Notes: generated by a model from the letters alone, not told the origin. A stretch of 64,000 nucleotides of DNA from Alligator mississippiensis (GCF_030867095.1 NC_081824.1:92559882-92623881); one strand, 5' to 3'; positions 21,570 through 33,827 are shown, numbered from the stretch's first letter. Made by a program: numbers and translations.

Positions 21570-23459
21570 CAGGGATCCAAATTTTCCATTTCCCATGGGA
21601 AAACAGAGATAGCCGCGAATTTCCCACTTTTGCAAAGAGCTCTGCAGGTGGCAGAGTTCCAGCCAGCAAGAGCTAATTGCAAAAAGGGTGGGAAACCCCC
21701 AGCCCTGTCCAGAGGGGGGAAGGAGAGGGGAAAAGGGTGGGGCCTGAGGCTCTCAGCCACCCAAGGCTTGGCTCAGGCTCACTGTTCATTGTTAGAGCCT
21801 AAAATAAGTGGGGCTTGCAGGGAATTGGGGGGCCCCTCTGGCAAGGGCTTGGGGATTGCAGGTCATGGCTAGAGGCTCCAGCAGGGCTCAGGGGGGCCCT
21901 GGGTGGCAGGTGTGGGTGTCTGCCAAGGCTGAGGGAAGAGCTAGTGGGGCAGGTGGGGGGCAGGGCATAGGTGTGGCTGAGGGAGCAGGGAGGTGCTGGG
22001 GGAAGCCCCACATTAAGTGTCCGCCAGTGGCTTATGGACCAAGAGCAGCACGCTATCAGCCCTTAAGGGAAGTTGCACAGGGAAATGCAGAGCCCGCTCA
22101 GGCCGATAGCAGGCTACTCCCAGCAAACGCACTGCTGGCCAGGAGGGCACTCCATGTGGGGCTTTCCCCAACACCTCCCGCTCCCTCAGACCCCAGCCAG
22201 CAGGAGTGTGCAGGCATGCTGTTGGCTTGTATGGGCTCTGTGCTTCCCTGAAGGGCCAACAGTGTGCTGCTCCAGGTCCATGCGGCGCCAGGTCCATGCA
22301 GGCACTCCTGCAGGAAGCTAGCTGGGGGCTGAGGGAGCGGGAAGGTGTTCAGGGAAGCCCCACATGGAGTGCTCACCCGGCTGGCAGCAGTGTGTGGACC
22401 CGGAGTGGTGTGCTATCAGTCCTTCTGGGAAGACACACACAGGGAAGTGTGCACGGAGCCCGCTCAGGCCGATAGCTTGTGGCTCCTGGTCCATGCACTG
22501 CAGGGCTAGCTGGGCCAGGTGGGCTTTGTGCCTCCATGTGCAGCTTCCCACAGGAGTGAAGGAAGCCCCACAAGGAGGCACAGAGCCCAATCAGCCGACA
22601 GCATGCAGCTCCCAGTCCATGTGCTGCAGGCTGGGACTTGTCCAGGGGTGGGGGGTGGAGCCAGCTCCCTGCTGCAGCACGCACTCCCAGGGGGACAGGG
22701 GGAACCCACGCCCTCCAGATCTGTGCGCAGGCTGGGGGCAGGGCAGGTACATGCTGCAGGCTCATGCTTCCTGCCCTGCTGCCCCTGGGTCTCCACAGGG
22801 CAGTGTGAAATCCGGTGTGGCAGAGCACAGTGGGGCTGCACAGGAAAGCTGCTTGCCACTGTGACCTCTGTCCTGCCCTGGCCACACTTCCCCTGTGTGC
22901 ATGGGGGCAGCAGCACAGGGTTGTGCCCATCACTGCTGCCCCTGCCTCCAGAGGAAGCGTGTCCCAGGCATCGCAAAGCTCACAGCTGCAAGCAGCTTTC
23001 CTGCATGGTCCTGCTGTATCCTGCTACACTGGGTCACGCACGCTGCACTGCGGAGGCCCCGGGGGAAAGCAGCAGGGCACAAAGCACAAATCTGCAGCAC
23101 ACACCTGCCCTGCCCCCACCCCCCCGTACAGATCTGGGGGGCATGGGTTTCCCCCTCCCCCCCAGAGTGCACGCTGCAGCCAGGACCCTTGCCTCTGCCC
23201 AAGCCCATGGCAGGCAGGCAGCAGTGGGGGAGCCGGCTCCATGCTCCTTCTGCTGCAACAGCTGCTGGCTTCTGTTGGGGATAGGGGGTTGCAGAGCTGG
23301 GTCCTTGGCCCCATTGCTCTGGCAGCTGGAGGCCCCCTCCGACAGGGCTGGGTAGCAGGGAGCAAGGGGCACAAGCAGGGCTGGGGAGGCACACCTTTAA
23401 TCACAGATTTGGGGAGTTTTAATCAGAGAATTTGTGATTTTTTATCATGGAAATCCCTG
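21570..23459. mobile_element. GC-rich hAT-like element, 1.9 kb, internal repeats
   Basis: 'cagggatccaaattttccat' at the left and 'atcatggaaatccctg' at the right are imperfect TIRs, similar to those of the element at 19926. The interior repeats a module in direct copies near 22005-22330 and 22355-22600 ('agcccgctcaggccgatagc' occurs in both) plus inverted copies of 'ccccacatggagtg'. Long frames on both strands are low-complexity by-products. The flank gtaatacc (21562-21569) has a near match ataatacc at 23469-23476, nine bases past the right TIR, so the exact right edge is open. Confidence 0.65.
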
Positions 23460-23800
23460 AAATGCCACATAATACCACAGCTGCTGCAACAGTGGAGCAG
23501 GAATCAAACCGGGATGCTTCCAACCCCAGCAAAAAAACAGCTCTCCCACTTAATACATACACCTCTATTTGGGGGAAGAGGAGCAAAGGGTGCTGATTTG
23601 GGGGAAAAGCTGTGTGTGTTGTACGTGAGAAAACAGGGTACGTTAAAAACAGCTGTGCTCCTGAGCCACACAAACAGACACGGTCATCAAAGAGTGTGCT
23701 GGAGTTTGAGCAGGAGTTTGTGCAGGGAAGAGAGCAGCAGGGGCCAGAGACTCCACGCATCAGACTCGGAGGCTTCAGACAGTCTAGAGCCCTCAGGTGA

Positions 23801-24860
23801 GTGTACATAAGAGAAACTTTAATGGGGGTGGTGACTCAGAGCGCAGGCAGGGACCCTGCCCCGATGCTGCCTCCCGCCCGGGGCTCCACTGAGGCCTCCA
23901 TCCAGACAGAGCCCTTGGGAGGGTCGGCAGCACCCTGGCCCCCTGCCTACAGGGGTTGCCTGGCAGGTCCACGAGGGCCCGGGGGTAGTGGAGGGGCAGG
24001 AGGTCCCCTCACTTGTCCCACATGTGCCCAGATTGAGGCCCTGGAGGGGCAGGTAAAGGAACTCCAGGCAGAGGTGAGCAGGCTGTAGGGGATCAGGGTG
24101 ATTGAGGAGATTGATGGATACTTCCATTCTCTGCAGGTCCACACACCTGGAGGGAAGGCATCACAGGAGAGAGCTGATGAGGCCAGATGGCAGACAGTCA
24201 CCTCGATGACTAGACCTCACAAAGCCAGGGCAACTCCCTCTGTTCACCTGGAGAACAGAGTTGAGGCCCTGGCGTCACTGCCACAGAGTAGAGGCCGCAC
24301 CTAGAAATTCCACCAAGCCAACTGTGAGAGAACCAAGCAGCCGGCAGAGAAGACATGAGGTCATCGTGGTAGGCGACTCCCTCCTGTGAGGAACGGAGGG
24401 AGCCATCTGCTGCCTGGATCCCATGGAACGGGAGGTATGCTGCCTGTCTGGAGCCCAGATTCGTGACATCACAACGAGGATTCCAGACCTGATCAGGCCC
24501 TCCAACTACTATCCCATGGTCCTCATCCATGTGGGAACAAATGATGCAGCCCGGAGTAGTCCGGGCAGGATCATGAGTGACTACATGGAGCTGGGAACCA
24601 AGCTCAGAGGTTCAGGAGCACAGGTGGTCTTCTCATCCATTCTACCAGTCAGAGGTTGAGGACAGCACCACAACAACTGCGCTAGAGAAGTCAACTCACA
24701 GCTTCAGAGCTGGTGTCACTGCACAGGATTTGGGTTCCTTGATCACGACCTGCACTTCCAGGATACGGCCTTGCTTGGGCAAGACGGACTACATCTCTCT
24801 CCAGGAGGCAAGAATCTCTTCTCTTACAGGTTGGCTGATCTCCTTCGCAGGGCTTTAAAC
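23801..24860 (+). pseudogene. CR1 ORF1 with coiled coil and SGNH esterase, broken
   Basis: CR1 ORF1 proteins bind the element's RNA and commonly carry an esterase-like domain. Here an N-terminal region ends with CPTCAQIEALEGQVKELQAE, a short Cys pair plus coiled coil, followed by a stop. The hydrolase blocks are all recognisable: VIVVGDSLL (24361-24387, block I, followed by a stop), IHVGTNDAARSS (block III, near 24526), and, in a shifted frame, GQDGLHLSPGGKNLFS (block V with the Asp-x-x-His pair, near 24778). At least three frame breaks are needed to read it through, so no intact protein is made. Confidence 0.82.
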
Positions 24861-24979
24861 TAGGTTTGTCAGGGGATGGGGATGATGACAACAGGGAGAG
24901 GCCAGGTACAAAGAACCACGAGGAATGCACTGGAGCAGTCCTGGTAAGTAACAGGGGCCCCACTACGCAACAGAATGGG

Positions 24980-27700
24980 AGATTAGCAAGGGCACCTACT
25001 GGGGGGCTTAGATGCCTCTATACCAATGCTAGGAGCATGGGGAACAAGCAGGAGGAACTCGCGCTCCTGCTTGCAAATAAAGAATTCAACCTGGTTGGGC
25101 TAACAGAAACCTGGTGGGATCCCACCATGACTGGCCAGTGGGCATTGAGGGCTACGGGCTGTACAGACAGGACAGAGTGGAAAAAAAAGAGGGGGGAGTT
25201 GCTCCCTATGTTAAGGAACAATATACATCTTCCGTAGTCAAATTGGGCCAAGAAGGGCAAATGGAGGTATTATGGGTCAGATTACAGGGGGTTGGGAAGA
25301 AAGAGACCTAGTAGTAGGGGTCTATTACAGACCCCCACACCAGGGGGACAAGTTAAACCTAGAATTCTCGAGGCAGCTCTCAGAAGCAATGTGCTCAAAG
25401 GACCTGGTTGTCATGAGTCCCACACATCTGCTGGGAGAAGCAGGAAGCCAGGTCTGCCCGGTCACGTAAATTTTTAACCTCCCTACAGGACCTTCACCTA
25501 TCGGGATATGCAGGTACAAGGTAACATAGGGGATAGTGACCACCTATTGATAGAGGTCACTATCTGGCAAAAGGTGGGGAAGATAACTAGGGCAGAAGTG
25601 CTGGACTTCAAGAAGGCCAACTTTGATAAACTCAGGAAATTAGTTAGAAAGGAACTGACTGGTAATAGCCTCGCAGAGATGAGAGTCCAGGAAGGGTGGG
25701 CGTTTCTCAAGGGACTAATCCTGCAGGCACAAAAAAAGACTATCCCAGTCTACATAAAGGGGGGCAAAAAAGCAAAGAAACCCTCTTGGCTGAGCAGGGA
25801 AATCCAGGAGAGCCTGGTGAGGAAAAAAAGAGATCTATATGCTATGGAAACAGGGGGCAGACACCAAGGAGGAGTTTACCTGCTTAGCTCGAGCCTGCAG
25901 GGAAGCAGTGAGGAGAACCAAAGTGGAGATGGAGCTTAGGCTGGCGACAATAGTCAAGGATAACAAAAAGTCATTTTTAAGTACATAGGCAGCAAAAAGA
26001 AAGTGCAGGATAACTTAGGACCACTTCAGGATGAACAAGGACAAGTGGTAACAGATAGGGTGGCTAAAGCGGAGATTCTAAATGAATTCTTTGCATCCGT
26101 GTTCCTGGACATGAATACGAATACGCATCCCATTAGGACTTTAGACAAACCCAGGATAGATAACCCACCAGCGGTTCATGCAGACCTAGTACGGGGGCAT
26201 CTGGAGGGGCTGAATGTATTTAAGTCAACAGGCCCTGATGATCTTCACCCTAGGGTACTTAGGGAATTAGCTGGAGTCATAGCAGACCCACTGGCACAAC
26301 TGTTCAAGCTCTCGTGGAGCTCAGGACAAATCCCAGAGGATTGGAAAAGGGCCAGTGTGGTCCCTATTTTCAAGAAGGGGAGGAAGGAGGAACCAGGTAA
26401 CTATAGGCCAGTTAGCCTCACCTCTATTCTTGGCAAGACCTTTGAGAAAATAAAGATCACATTTGCAGGGGACCAGCAGGTAAATTAATGCTAAGGGGCA
26501 ATCAGCCTGGGTTCATAGCAGGCAGATCCTGCCTGACCAACCTAGTTTCATTTTATGACCGGGTCACAAAATGCTTGGATGAGGGACCAGAGGTAGCTGT
26601 TGTTTACCTAGACTTTAAAAAGGCCTTTGACACAGTGTCACACTCAATTTGTATAAATAAACTAAAAAACTGCAGTGTAGATTGTTACAATCCAGTGTGT
26701 GGAAAATTGGCTTATGAGATGCACCCAGAGAGTGGTGGTAGACAGGTCGGTTTCTACCTGGAGAAATGTAGGCAGCCGAGTCCCCTAAAGCTCTGTCCTA
26801 GGACCAGTACTATTCCATATTTTCATTAGTGACTTGGATGAGAGAGTAGTAAACACCCTGTCCAAGTTTGCTGATGACACAAAATTATGGGGGGAGGTAA
26901 ACACACCAGAGGGAAGGGAGCAAATCCAAGTGGATTTGGACAGGCTGGGGAGGTGGGAGGAACAGAAAAAGATGCAATTTAACAAGGATAAGGGTCATGT
27001 GTTGCACCTGGGGAGGAAGAATTATCAGCGCTCCTATAGCCTGGGAGAGACCATTCTAAGCAGAACAACTACGGAAAGGGACCTCGGAGTCATAATCGAC
27101 TCCAAAATGAGCATGAGTCACCAATGTGATGAGGTAATAAGTAAAGCTAACAGCACTCTTTCTTGCATAAGTAGGTGCATCACAAACAGGTCTAGGGAGG
27201 TGATACTTCCCCTCTATGAGGCGCTGGTCAGGCTGCAGCTGGAGCACTGCGTCCAGTTTTGGTCACCGCACTTCAGAAGGGATGTGGATAACCTGGAAAG
27301 GGTTCAGAGGTGGGCCACCCGTCTGGTTAAAGGCCTACAGAAAAAACCCTATGCGGACTGATTTAGAGACCTGAACCTCTTTAGCCTCCACAAGAGGAGG
27401 CTGAGAGGTGATCTTGTGGCCGCCTACAAATTCATTGGCAGGGTCAGCAGGAAGTAGGGGATACGATGTTTACCAGGGTGACAATCAGGGTAACTAGAAA
27501 CAATGGACAAAAGAGAGCAAATTCAGACTGGACATCAGGAAAAAGTTCTTTACAGTGATGGTCGCCAAGATATGAAATAGGCTTCCAAGGGAGATGGTAT
27601 TGTCTCCTTCCTTGGAAATAGTCAAAAGGAGATTGGACAGACACCTGACTGGAGTCATCTGACTCCAGCGCTCTTTCCTGCCCAGGGCAGGGGGTCAGAC
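24980..27700 (+). pseudogene. CR1 ORF2 (endonuclease-RT), broken
   Basis: The APE endonuclease starts LRCLYTNARSMGNKQEELAL near 25006 and retains LTETWWD (metal-binding Glu) and VVGVYYRPP. The block where GDxNYPDI should follow near 25410 is deleted: VVM is followed by unrelated reading. The RT shows DWKRASVVPIFKKGRKEEPG, NYRPVSLTSILGKTFEKI, VVYLDFKKAFDTVSH (motif A, near 26600) and FADDTKLWG (motif C, near 26870). The region between them, including the motif B text, is frameshifted. The C-terminal region ends early at a stop (27361) and continues in other frames to about 27660. Confidence 0.88.
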
Positions 27701-27752
27701 TTGATGATCTAATAGATCCTTTCCAACCCTAATAATTATGAAACTATGAAAA

Positions 27753-28242
27753 CATATTATAAAATTGTCTTTTGCACATACTTACTGTATTTCAAATGTT
27801 TAAGTAAATCCTGCACTTAACTCACTGAATCAACAAATAGCCTCTATAAATGATTATCTATAAAGCATTGTAAGTGCTGCATACTATATTAACTCTGATC
27901 GCCACAAGCAGCTCTCTCAGGCTATAAATGAAATAATCTCCTACCTTTCCCTCTTTTTTGTCCTGACCCCAATACCCCAAACACTTACCTAGACATTTTA
28001 CAAAATTGAGTAAAATTAGAATAGAACTATTACTTATTTGCTTGTTCTTGAAAATCTCTCTCCTAACATACCACTTTCTGGATATGATCGTTCTTACCCA
28101 TTTAAACCAGCAGGCTTACTAATGCACATTATACACATTAGTAGCACACAATGGACAGACAAACACATGACAATTACAGAATCTCAAATGAAAATGGAAG
28201 TCTCACTAAAAGAACTTCACAAATAGGCATAATGGTGGAGCA
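27753..28242. other. Intron sequence without recognised feature
   Basis: AT-rich spacer between two CR1 copies. No element ends or coding signal seen. Confidence 0.55.
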
Positions 28243-28756
28243 TTAGCAAGGTCAGAAAGGATTTTGGGAGGTGATTTGTTTGTAGCTCAAGAGAGTCCAA
28301 AGGAGGCCATGCACATGATTAGAGGCCTAGAGAGCAGAACATAGGAGGAGAGACTGAAAGACTTGGGACTGTTCAGCGTGAAGAACAGAAGACTCAGAGG
28401 GGACTTGGTGGCAGCCTATAAGTATATTAGGGACATGCATCAGGGCCTGGGGGAAGTCTCTATTCACCAAGGCCCCCCAGGGGACAACAAGAAACAATGA
28501 ACACAAACTGATTGAAGATTGCTTCAGACTAGACATAAGGAAAAACTTCTTTACAAGTCGAGTGCCAACGGTTTGGAACAGGCTTCCCCACAGAGGTGGT
28601 ACAGTCATCCACCCTGGTGATCTTCAAAAAGTGTCCCAATACCCACCTTGCTGGGGTCATCTGACCCCAGCAGAATTTCCTGCCCAAGTGCAGGGGGGGG
28701 CTGGACACAATGATCTGCAAGGTCCTTCCCAGTCCCTAACAACTATGAAACTATGT
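28243..28756 (+). mobile_element. CR1 3' fragment
   Basis: The end of ORF2 is readable in pieces ('aagaacagaagactcagagg', 'agactagacataaggaaaaa'), followed by the 3' UTR and an 'aactatgaaactatg' tail. Frames are broken. It lies 220 bp downstream (in ATG5 sense) of the donor of coding exon 1. Confidence 0.85.
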
Positions 28757-28849
28757 ATTTCAAACACCTATGTCACCCAAACCTTTCCAGGTCGAGACTA
28801 GAGCATGTGCTATTAAAAAAGGAGCCTAGCTTCATTTGGCTTCCATTTA

Positions 28850-29140
<291 letters not shown>

Positions 29141-29649
29141 CTATCGAACCCACAAAAAAAAAAAAAAAACCAGCAAGATTAATTTTTCTTTAAACAAAAG
29201 AAATAAAAATTACACCAGACCCTTTTCACTATGCCAAACAACAAGAACAAAGGTACCCAGTTATATTTACTAAATTACTAATATGTTAAATCGCAACAAA
29301 GCCAGCTGGATGTATAGCTGTAACTGGGCTGCAGAAGCCAAAGATTAGGAAGGTGAACTCTGATTTTAAAAGGTTAAGCAAAAGTTAACTGTCTGCTTTG
29401 CTATCAGTATGTGTAACAAGACGGTGATGGCGATGATAAAGCACTTTCTACATTCACATCGTCCAGGGAGGGCTGGCCTGTGGCACACATGCCATTTGTG
29501 GCACAGGCAGGCTCCCTGAGCACACGGCAGACTGGGGAGGGGACAGGCAGCACCAGTGGCAAAGACAACAGAGAGCAGAAAGCAGAGCAGGCTGGGAGCA
29601 CAGGGCGGGGAGTAAAGAGCAGGCCAGGAAGAGAAAGCAGGGCACTTCC

Positions 29650-29797
29650 TCAGCCTGACAAAGGGTGTTTGTGCCCAAAAGTTCCCCAAGAATTTTTCCA
29701 AATAGTGGAGTTGGTTTAATAAAAGAAGGTGGCTTTACTCCCAAGAACCTGGTCTGCCCACGTCCTTACACCAACACGGCTACAACCTACACCCCTA
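29650..29797 (+). mobile_element. Copy of the foldback MITE family, one arm
   Basis: 'cctgacaaagggtgtttgtg', 'ttggtttaataaaagaaggt' and 'accaacacggctacaaccta' align in order with the spacer, right arm and tail of the element at 3595-3856. The left arm is missing. It lies about 0.4 kb from the ATG5 CpG island. Confidence 0.7.
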
Positions 29798-29904
29798 AGA
29801 AGTGGAGGGAGCGCAGGGTGGGGTAAAAAAGAGCAGCAGAGCAGGCGGGGAGCACAGGGCAGGGAGCAGAAAGCCGAGCAGCAGAGCAGGCGGCCCCGTG
29901 CCCA

Positions 29905-29950
29905 ACCCAGCCCAGCCCAGCCCAGCTCAGCTCAGCTCAGCTCAGCTCTC
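29905..29950 (+). repeat. Compound pentanucleotide repeat (CAGCC)n(CAGCT)n
   Basis: About four copies of cagcc run into about six of cagct at the edge of the CpG island. This lies in the presumed first intron of ATG5 and is likely to be length-variable. Confidence 0.8.
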
Positions 29951-29989
29951 AGCCCCATCCCCGACCCCAGCCGCTCCTTGGCCACCGTT

Positions 29990-30560
29990 CCCCGCTCCTC
30001 CACCGCTGGCGGCCCCGCCCCTTGCCCCCGCGGCGCCGGGCGCTGCAGGGGTGGGGGAGGAGCGGTCGCGAGGACCGTTACCTGAGGCTCCCCCGGCGCG
30101 GCTCGGCCACGCGCGCGCGTGCGAGACCTTAGCCCGCTCCGCCACTCAGCGCGCCCCCCGCCCACCACGTGACCAGCCACTTCCGCCCAAGCGGAGAACT
30201 TCCCCCGGCCCACCTGCCCTTACCTCCTGTCTGCGGCGCCGGAAGCCGGAACCGGCGGCGGGGGAAGTGACTTCACAAAAGGGGAAGGGAGGGCTTGTTT
30301 AGTCTCGTGGTTTTCCCGGCTCGTCCGGTGCACTGCAGCCGCGATCACGGGAAGGGGGCTTCCCAACCATTTGCGCTGCGGAGCCTGTTACCCGGAAGCA
30401 GGCGCCTGATTAGGGCGAGCCCTGAACGGAGGGGGACGAGATTAGCCCCCCTGGTTCGAGGGGGTCTGCACTCCCCGGGGCAGCCCCTGCCCTTCCCCTG
30501 GCCTGTTGCTACGGCTGCTGCAGAGGGGAGCGGGCAGCCGTAAAGCAGCGGGACAGGCTA
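29990..30560 (-). promoter_or_regulatory. ATG5: CpG-island promoter of ATG5
   Basis: This is the only CpG-dense stretch of its length in the window, placed just upstream of the ATG5 start exon. Visible motifs are an ETS-type ccggaag (30239-30245), a CRE-like tgacttca (30268-30275) and an E-box cacgtg (30166-30171). On the minus strand the E-box context reads GTCACGTGGT, close to the TFEB/CLEAR palindrome GTCACGTGAC. No TATA box is evident, as usual for housekeeping promoters. Function of the motifs is inference. Confidence 0.7.
30224..30290 (-). other. ATG5: Candidate ATG5 non-coding exon 1
   Basis: On the minus strand 'gccgcagacaggag' is followed by a GTAAGG donor (30223-30222). A second donor, CTCAG|GTAACG, lies at 30082/30081 and could define a longer exon. 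The transcription start is unknown; the upper limit here is nominal. Confidence 0.45.
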
Positions 30561-30959
30561 CCTGTGCAAGCTCCATCTTCACAGGTTTTCAAGACCCGAC
30601 CTTGGCTGGGATGGTCTGGTTGCGGATGGTCCTGCCTCGAGCAGGGGGTGCGACTAGATCAGTGGTTCTTGACCTTTGTTCTACCGGGACCCATTTGTAA
30701 ACTTGGATGGCCAGTCCCGACCCAGTGCCACTTATTCTCGGCTCATTGCCCCAGTGTGGGGCCTAGGGGTGGGGGCCCTCGCAGGCGGGAGCTTGCAGGA
30801 GAGAAGCCCTGGCTTCCCATGTTTTTCTCCTTTAAATGAGAATCCATTTCTAAAGTTTGTTCCCTCCCCTTCCATATATTCTTGTGACCCTTGGGTTGAG
30901 CAACACTGGACTAGATGTTCTCTTGAGGTCCCTTCCAACCTGAATTTTTTTATGATTCG
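30551..30959 (+). mobile_element. CR1 3' end interrupted by a hAT MITE
   Basis: 'caggttttcaagacccgacc' and 'gagcagggggtgcgactaga' are CR1 3' UTR sequence. It resumes after the insert as 'tgttctcttgaggtcccttc' and ends at a degraded 'tatgattcga' tail. The remaining CR1 is about 150 bp, from the older ATTCTATGA-tailed class. Confidence 0.88.
30660..30908. mobile_element. hAT MITE, 249 bp, with perfect target duplication
   Basis: Its ends 'cagtggttcttgacc' and 'ggttgagcaacactg' are inverted at 11 of 15 positions. A perfect octamer gactagat flanks it at 30652-30659 and 30909-30916. The octamer is part of the conserved CR1 3' end, so excision restores the CR1 text. Confidence 0.93.
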
Positions 30960-31454
30960 AAGAGGGCTCAAACGCTGCCCCAGGCTACAAACGAGGCTAA
31001 TGGGTGTGTCCAGAGCCCCAGCTCATTTTAGCAGCTAGATGGTTTGCATCAAATTGACAAAGAGGCTTAAGTGCTGCCACACTAAGCCATAAAGTGCATA
31101 GGTGAGCCTCAAAGCTGCCAGCTTGCTGAGTGGAGATCTGTGGAAGTTGGATATTAGGAAATATTAATGATGGGGTATATCATAAGCCCCACCCCTGTGT
31201 GTAACAGCTGCTGGGAGGTAGCTACCTCCGTTTAGTATCCACAGCCCTACACCTCTCCTGGAGTTCCTAAATTCTTTGAGAAATATGACTCCTGGCTGCT
31301 TTGAAGTTGAATAGCCCTGACTAGATCTTGTGAGAGAGTGTGTAAAACCACTGATCATTTTCACATGAGTATGGGGAGAACAGCCTTCTGCACGTAACTA
31401 GTCTAAGGAAAATGAATCATAACTAGTAATTTCCTTTTAATATGTATTTTAGAG

Positions 31455-31769
31455 CAGGGGTAGCAGCCTTTTGCTGGTGTGGGTTGCAATTTGTGATCTG
31501 TCTTGGCTGTAAGGCAGAAGTCTCTGCTCCTGCATCCCTCCTGCAGAGGCTAGCTGCCTGCATTCACTCACTGCAGATGGCTGACCCCTCTGCAGCAAGG
31601 GAAGAGCTGATGCAGTAGAGCAGCAGACTTCACAGTGAAGGGGAGCACTGCAGAGACGATGGGTGGCAAGGCACAGCTCTGTGCTACTGATTCCCCTTGT
31701 CAGACTGCCTTGCATCAGACCTCTTTGTGGGCAGGATCTGGCCCACAGGCCCTAGGTTGCCAAGCCCTG
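31455..31769. mobile_element. hAT MITE, 315 bp
   Basis: 'caggggtagcagcctttt' at the left and 'cctaggttgccaagccctg' at the right are TIRs of the GGCAACC type. Octamers ttttagag (31447-31454) and gtgtagag (31770-31777) match at 6 of 8. The interior is non-coding. Confidence 0.75.
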
Positions 31770-32064
31770 GTGTAGAGGAACAATTATTTAACAGTGGGCT
31801 ATAATGTCTTTTTGCAGTTCTGATTTTCCCCACCAGATGTCATGCTACTGCTATTTCTGTAAAGATTTCACCATGGTCAAACATGAAGGATGTTGCCAAG
31901 TTCACAGAATAAACAAATGTAAACATGATTTTTGGACTTTAGCCACAAAGGGAGTTTACATTGGGTTTTTAAAAATCTGCGTTGCTATTTTTTCAAACCT
32001 TTAGCACTTACATTATACCTCACTGTAAACAGTGCTCTTTTAAGTACACAGCCATCTCGCTGGG

Positions 32065-32312
32065 CACGTCTACACATGCATTAATGCACTTTTCCTAATG
32101 CACGTTAAATTTAGTACTTCCAATATGAGGCACGAAACTCACGCACATTAGGCTGCACTAACACACAGTAGCTCAAGCGCACACTTTTTAGGTGACACAA
32201 TGCACAGTAACCTGTCCTACTGCACATTAGCATAATAGCACAGTTTTTTATGGACCACTTTAATTTGCAGTACAATAGGCTACTGCACATTAAAGTGCAC
32301 ATGTAGACACTC
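32065..32312. mobile_element. Palindromic MITE (GTCTACACATGC ends)
   Basis: 'cacgtctacacatgcattaa' at the left pairs with 'aaagtgcacatgtagacac' at the right, with further 'gcacattaa' boxes between. A related end 'gtgtctacacatgcagagac' occurs at 56383. No coding capacity. Confidence 0.6.
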
Positions 32313-32877
32313 ACTGTTGTAGTACTAGCAGCTCAAACTCCTATAGAAGCCTTGTGGGAAGCTAGTTAGTTTCAGGGCTGCTAATACCACAGCAGGTAAA
32401 CAAAGTCACTAAGTACATAGCCCTGTCAGTGTCAAAATTGACTATCTCCTTTCATTTTCAAAGCTACTAGTTTCTACTACTGGACTTGGTACTGCTATTT
32501 GAAGCCTTGAGAGTAAGGGACAGTAGCAGCCAGAAACCTAGGTACCTTCCTCAAGGTTTCCAGTAGCAAGCCTTTGATGGCTATTTCCACTTCACTGTTT
32601 CTGACAATTGATAGTCTACAAAGTACAAATAATCAGTAAGGTGTGCAGTGAGTTTGGAAAATGTTGTGCAGTTAGAGCAGTTTAAGTATTTAATCAATAT
32701 GCAGATAACCAGAATTTATTACAATGTAGTGTTTGGGGCTGACATTTTGTTATGCTGTTATGCAAATTAAGCACTTATTTTGTATGCATAACAATTGGGG
32801 TGAGGAGGAGTTAGTGCTGTTCCCCTTGGGAAGTTTGGGAAAGGAGAGGGGTGGGTACAATTTGCAAATATTTTTAT
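32313..32877. other. Intergenic sequence without recognised feature
   Basis: Non-repetitive by eye. No gene signal seen. Confidence 0.5.
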
Positions 32878-33778
32878 TAGGTCTGACAAGCAATTTTTAA
32901 AAATCATTGCTATTAATTGCAAGATTTAAAAAAAAAGTTGCAAATAATCGCAATTTTGATTGCACAGTTAAACAATAGTCAGCACCCAGCAGCCTGGAGC
33001 CCATGCACCCTGTAGCTCCTCCCTTGTCACCACCAACAGCACACAGCCCTGGCCCCGACTCTGGCCTGCACCTGCTCCAGACTAGCCCTGGCTGGGGTAG
33101 ACCAGCCAGAACCCGTGCGAACAGCCTCAACCCCAACCCACCCTGCGCCCGCTCCAGACTTACCCACCCATGCTGGGCAGCAGTAGCAACAGCTGGGTAG
33201 AAGCTGCTTCTCAGTGCAGGGGAAAAACAGCCCCTCCCCCTTGCTGCTGCTTAGCCCGTCTTGCTGCAGCTGCCCCGGGGCCCACTTCTCTGCACTGCCA
33301 CTGCTGCCCTGCTGGGTGGCCCAGAGGCCACAATGGTGGTGGCAGAGAGGAGCCACAGGCGAGCCTGGGTGTGGACTACAGGAGGCTGCAGCAAGAAGGG
33401 CCCTGCAATGGCAAGTGTGAGAGACCACTTTCCCCTCATGCTAAGCAGTAGTTTTTGCCTGGCTGCTGCCAATGCTGCCACTGCTCAGTGTGGGCAGGCG
33501 ATCCGGAGCAGATGTGGAGTGGGCTGGGGTTGGGGCTGTGCACATAGGTTCTGGCTAGTCCAGAGCAGGCGCGGGGTGGGCCAGGGTCAAGGCTGTGCAT
33601 GCAAGTTCCAGCTGGTCCAGAGCTGGTCTGCTTCTCCCGGCTGAGTCCAGAGACGGCACAGGGTAGGCCATATTTTGCCCATCCCTGGTCAAAATGGATG
33701 CGCGCAATTAACACTCATTACAAAAATTGATGTGTTCATTTCCTTTGAGTTAATTGCATGTATTAACTTACAGCCCTA
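32878..33778. mobile_element. Probable nonautonomous DNA transposon, 0.9 kb
   Basis: The left end 'taggtctgacaagcaatt' and the right end 'acttacagccccta'-like sequence (TAGGGCTGTAAGTTAA on the reverse strand) are weak inverted repeats. 'attaattgc' and 'caattaac' boxes lie near both ends. The GC-rich interior produces frames on both strands with no domain. Boundaries are tentative. Confidence 0.5.
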
Positions 33779-33827
33779 CTTTTTTTTCTCTACATGTGGA
33801 ATATGACACATACAGCCGTGTTTTTAA

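Larger units (their letters stand above)
23690..27752 (+). mobile_element. Near full-length CR1 LINE
   Basis: This copy holds an ORF1-like protein with a coiled coil and SGNH hydrolase, then ORF2 endonuclease and RT, a short 3' UTR and the 'taattatgaaactatga' tail. The 5' limit is approximate, since the CR1 5' UTR is variable and no target duplication is seen. Both reading frames carry several stops and frameshifts, so the copy is inactive. It begins about 230 bp after the preceding hAT-like element. Confidence 0.85.
29141..30223 (-). other. ATG5: Probable ATG5 5' UTR intron
   Basis: This is the interval between the candidate acceptor and the first GTAAGG donor in the CpG island. It contains a GC-rich repeat fragment (29455-29640), a foldback-family copy, and simple repeats. 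No coding exon seen. Confidence 0.55.

Noticed and set aside
20049..23810. Many overlapping long open frames on both strands (up to 331 codons)
   Set aside because: They lie within two GC-rich transposable elements with internal direct and inverted repeats, overlap on both strands, and show Pro/Ser/Ala/Gly-rich text with no domain. They are composition artefacts.
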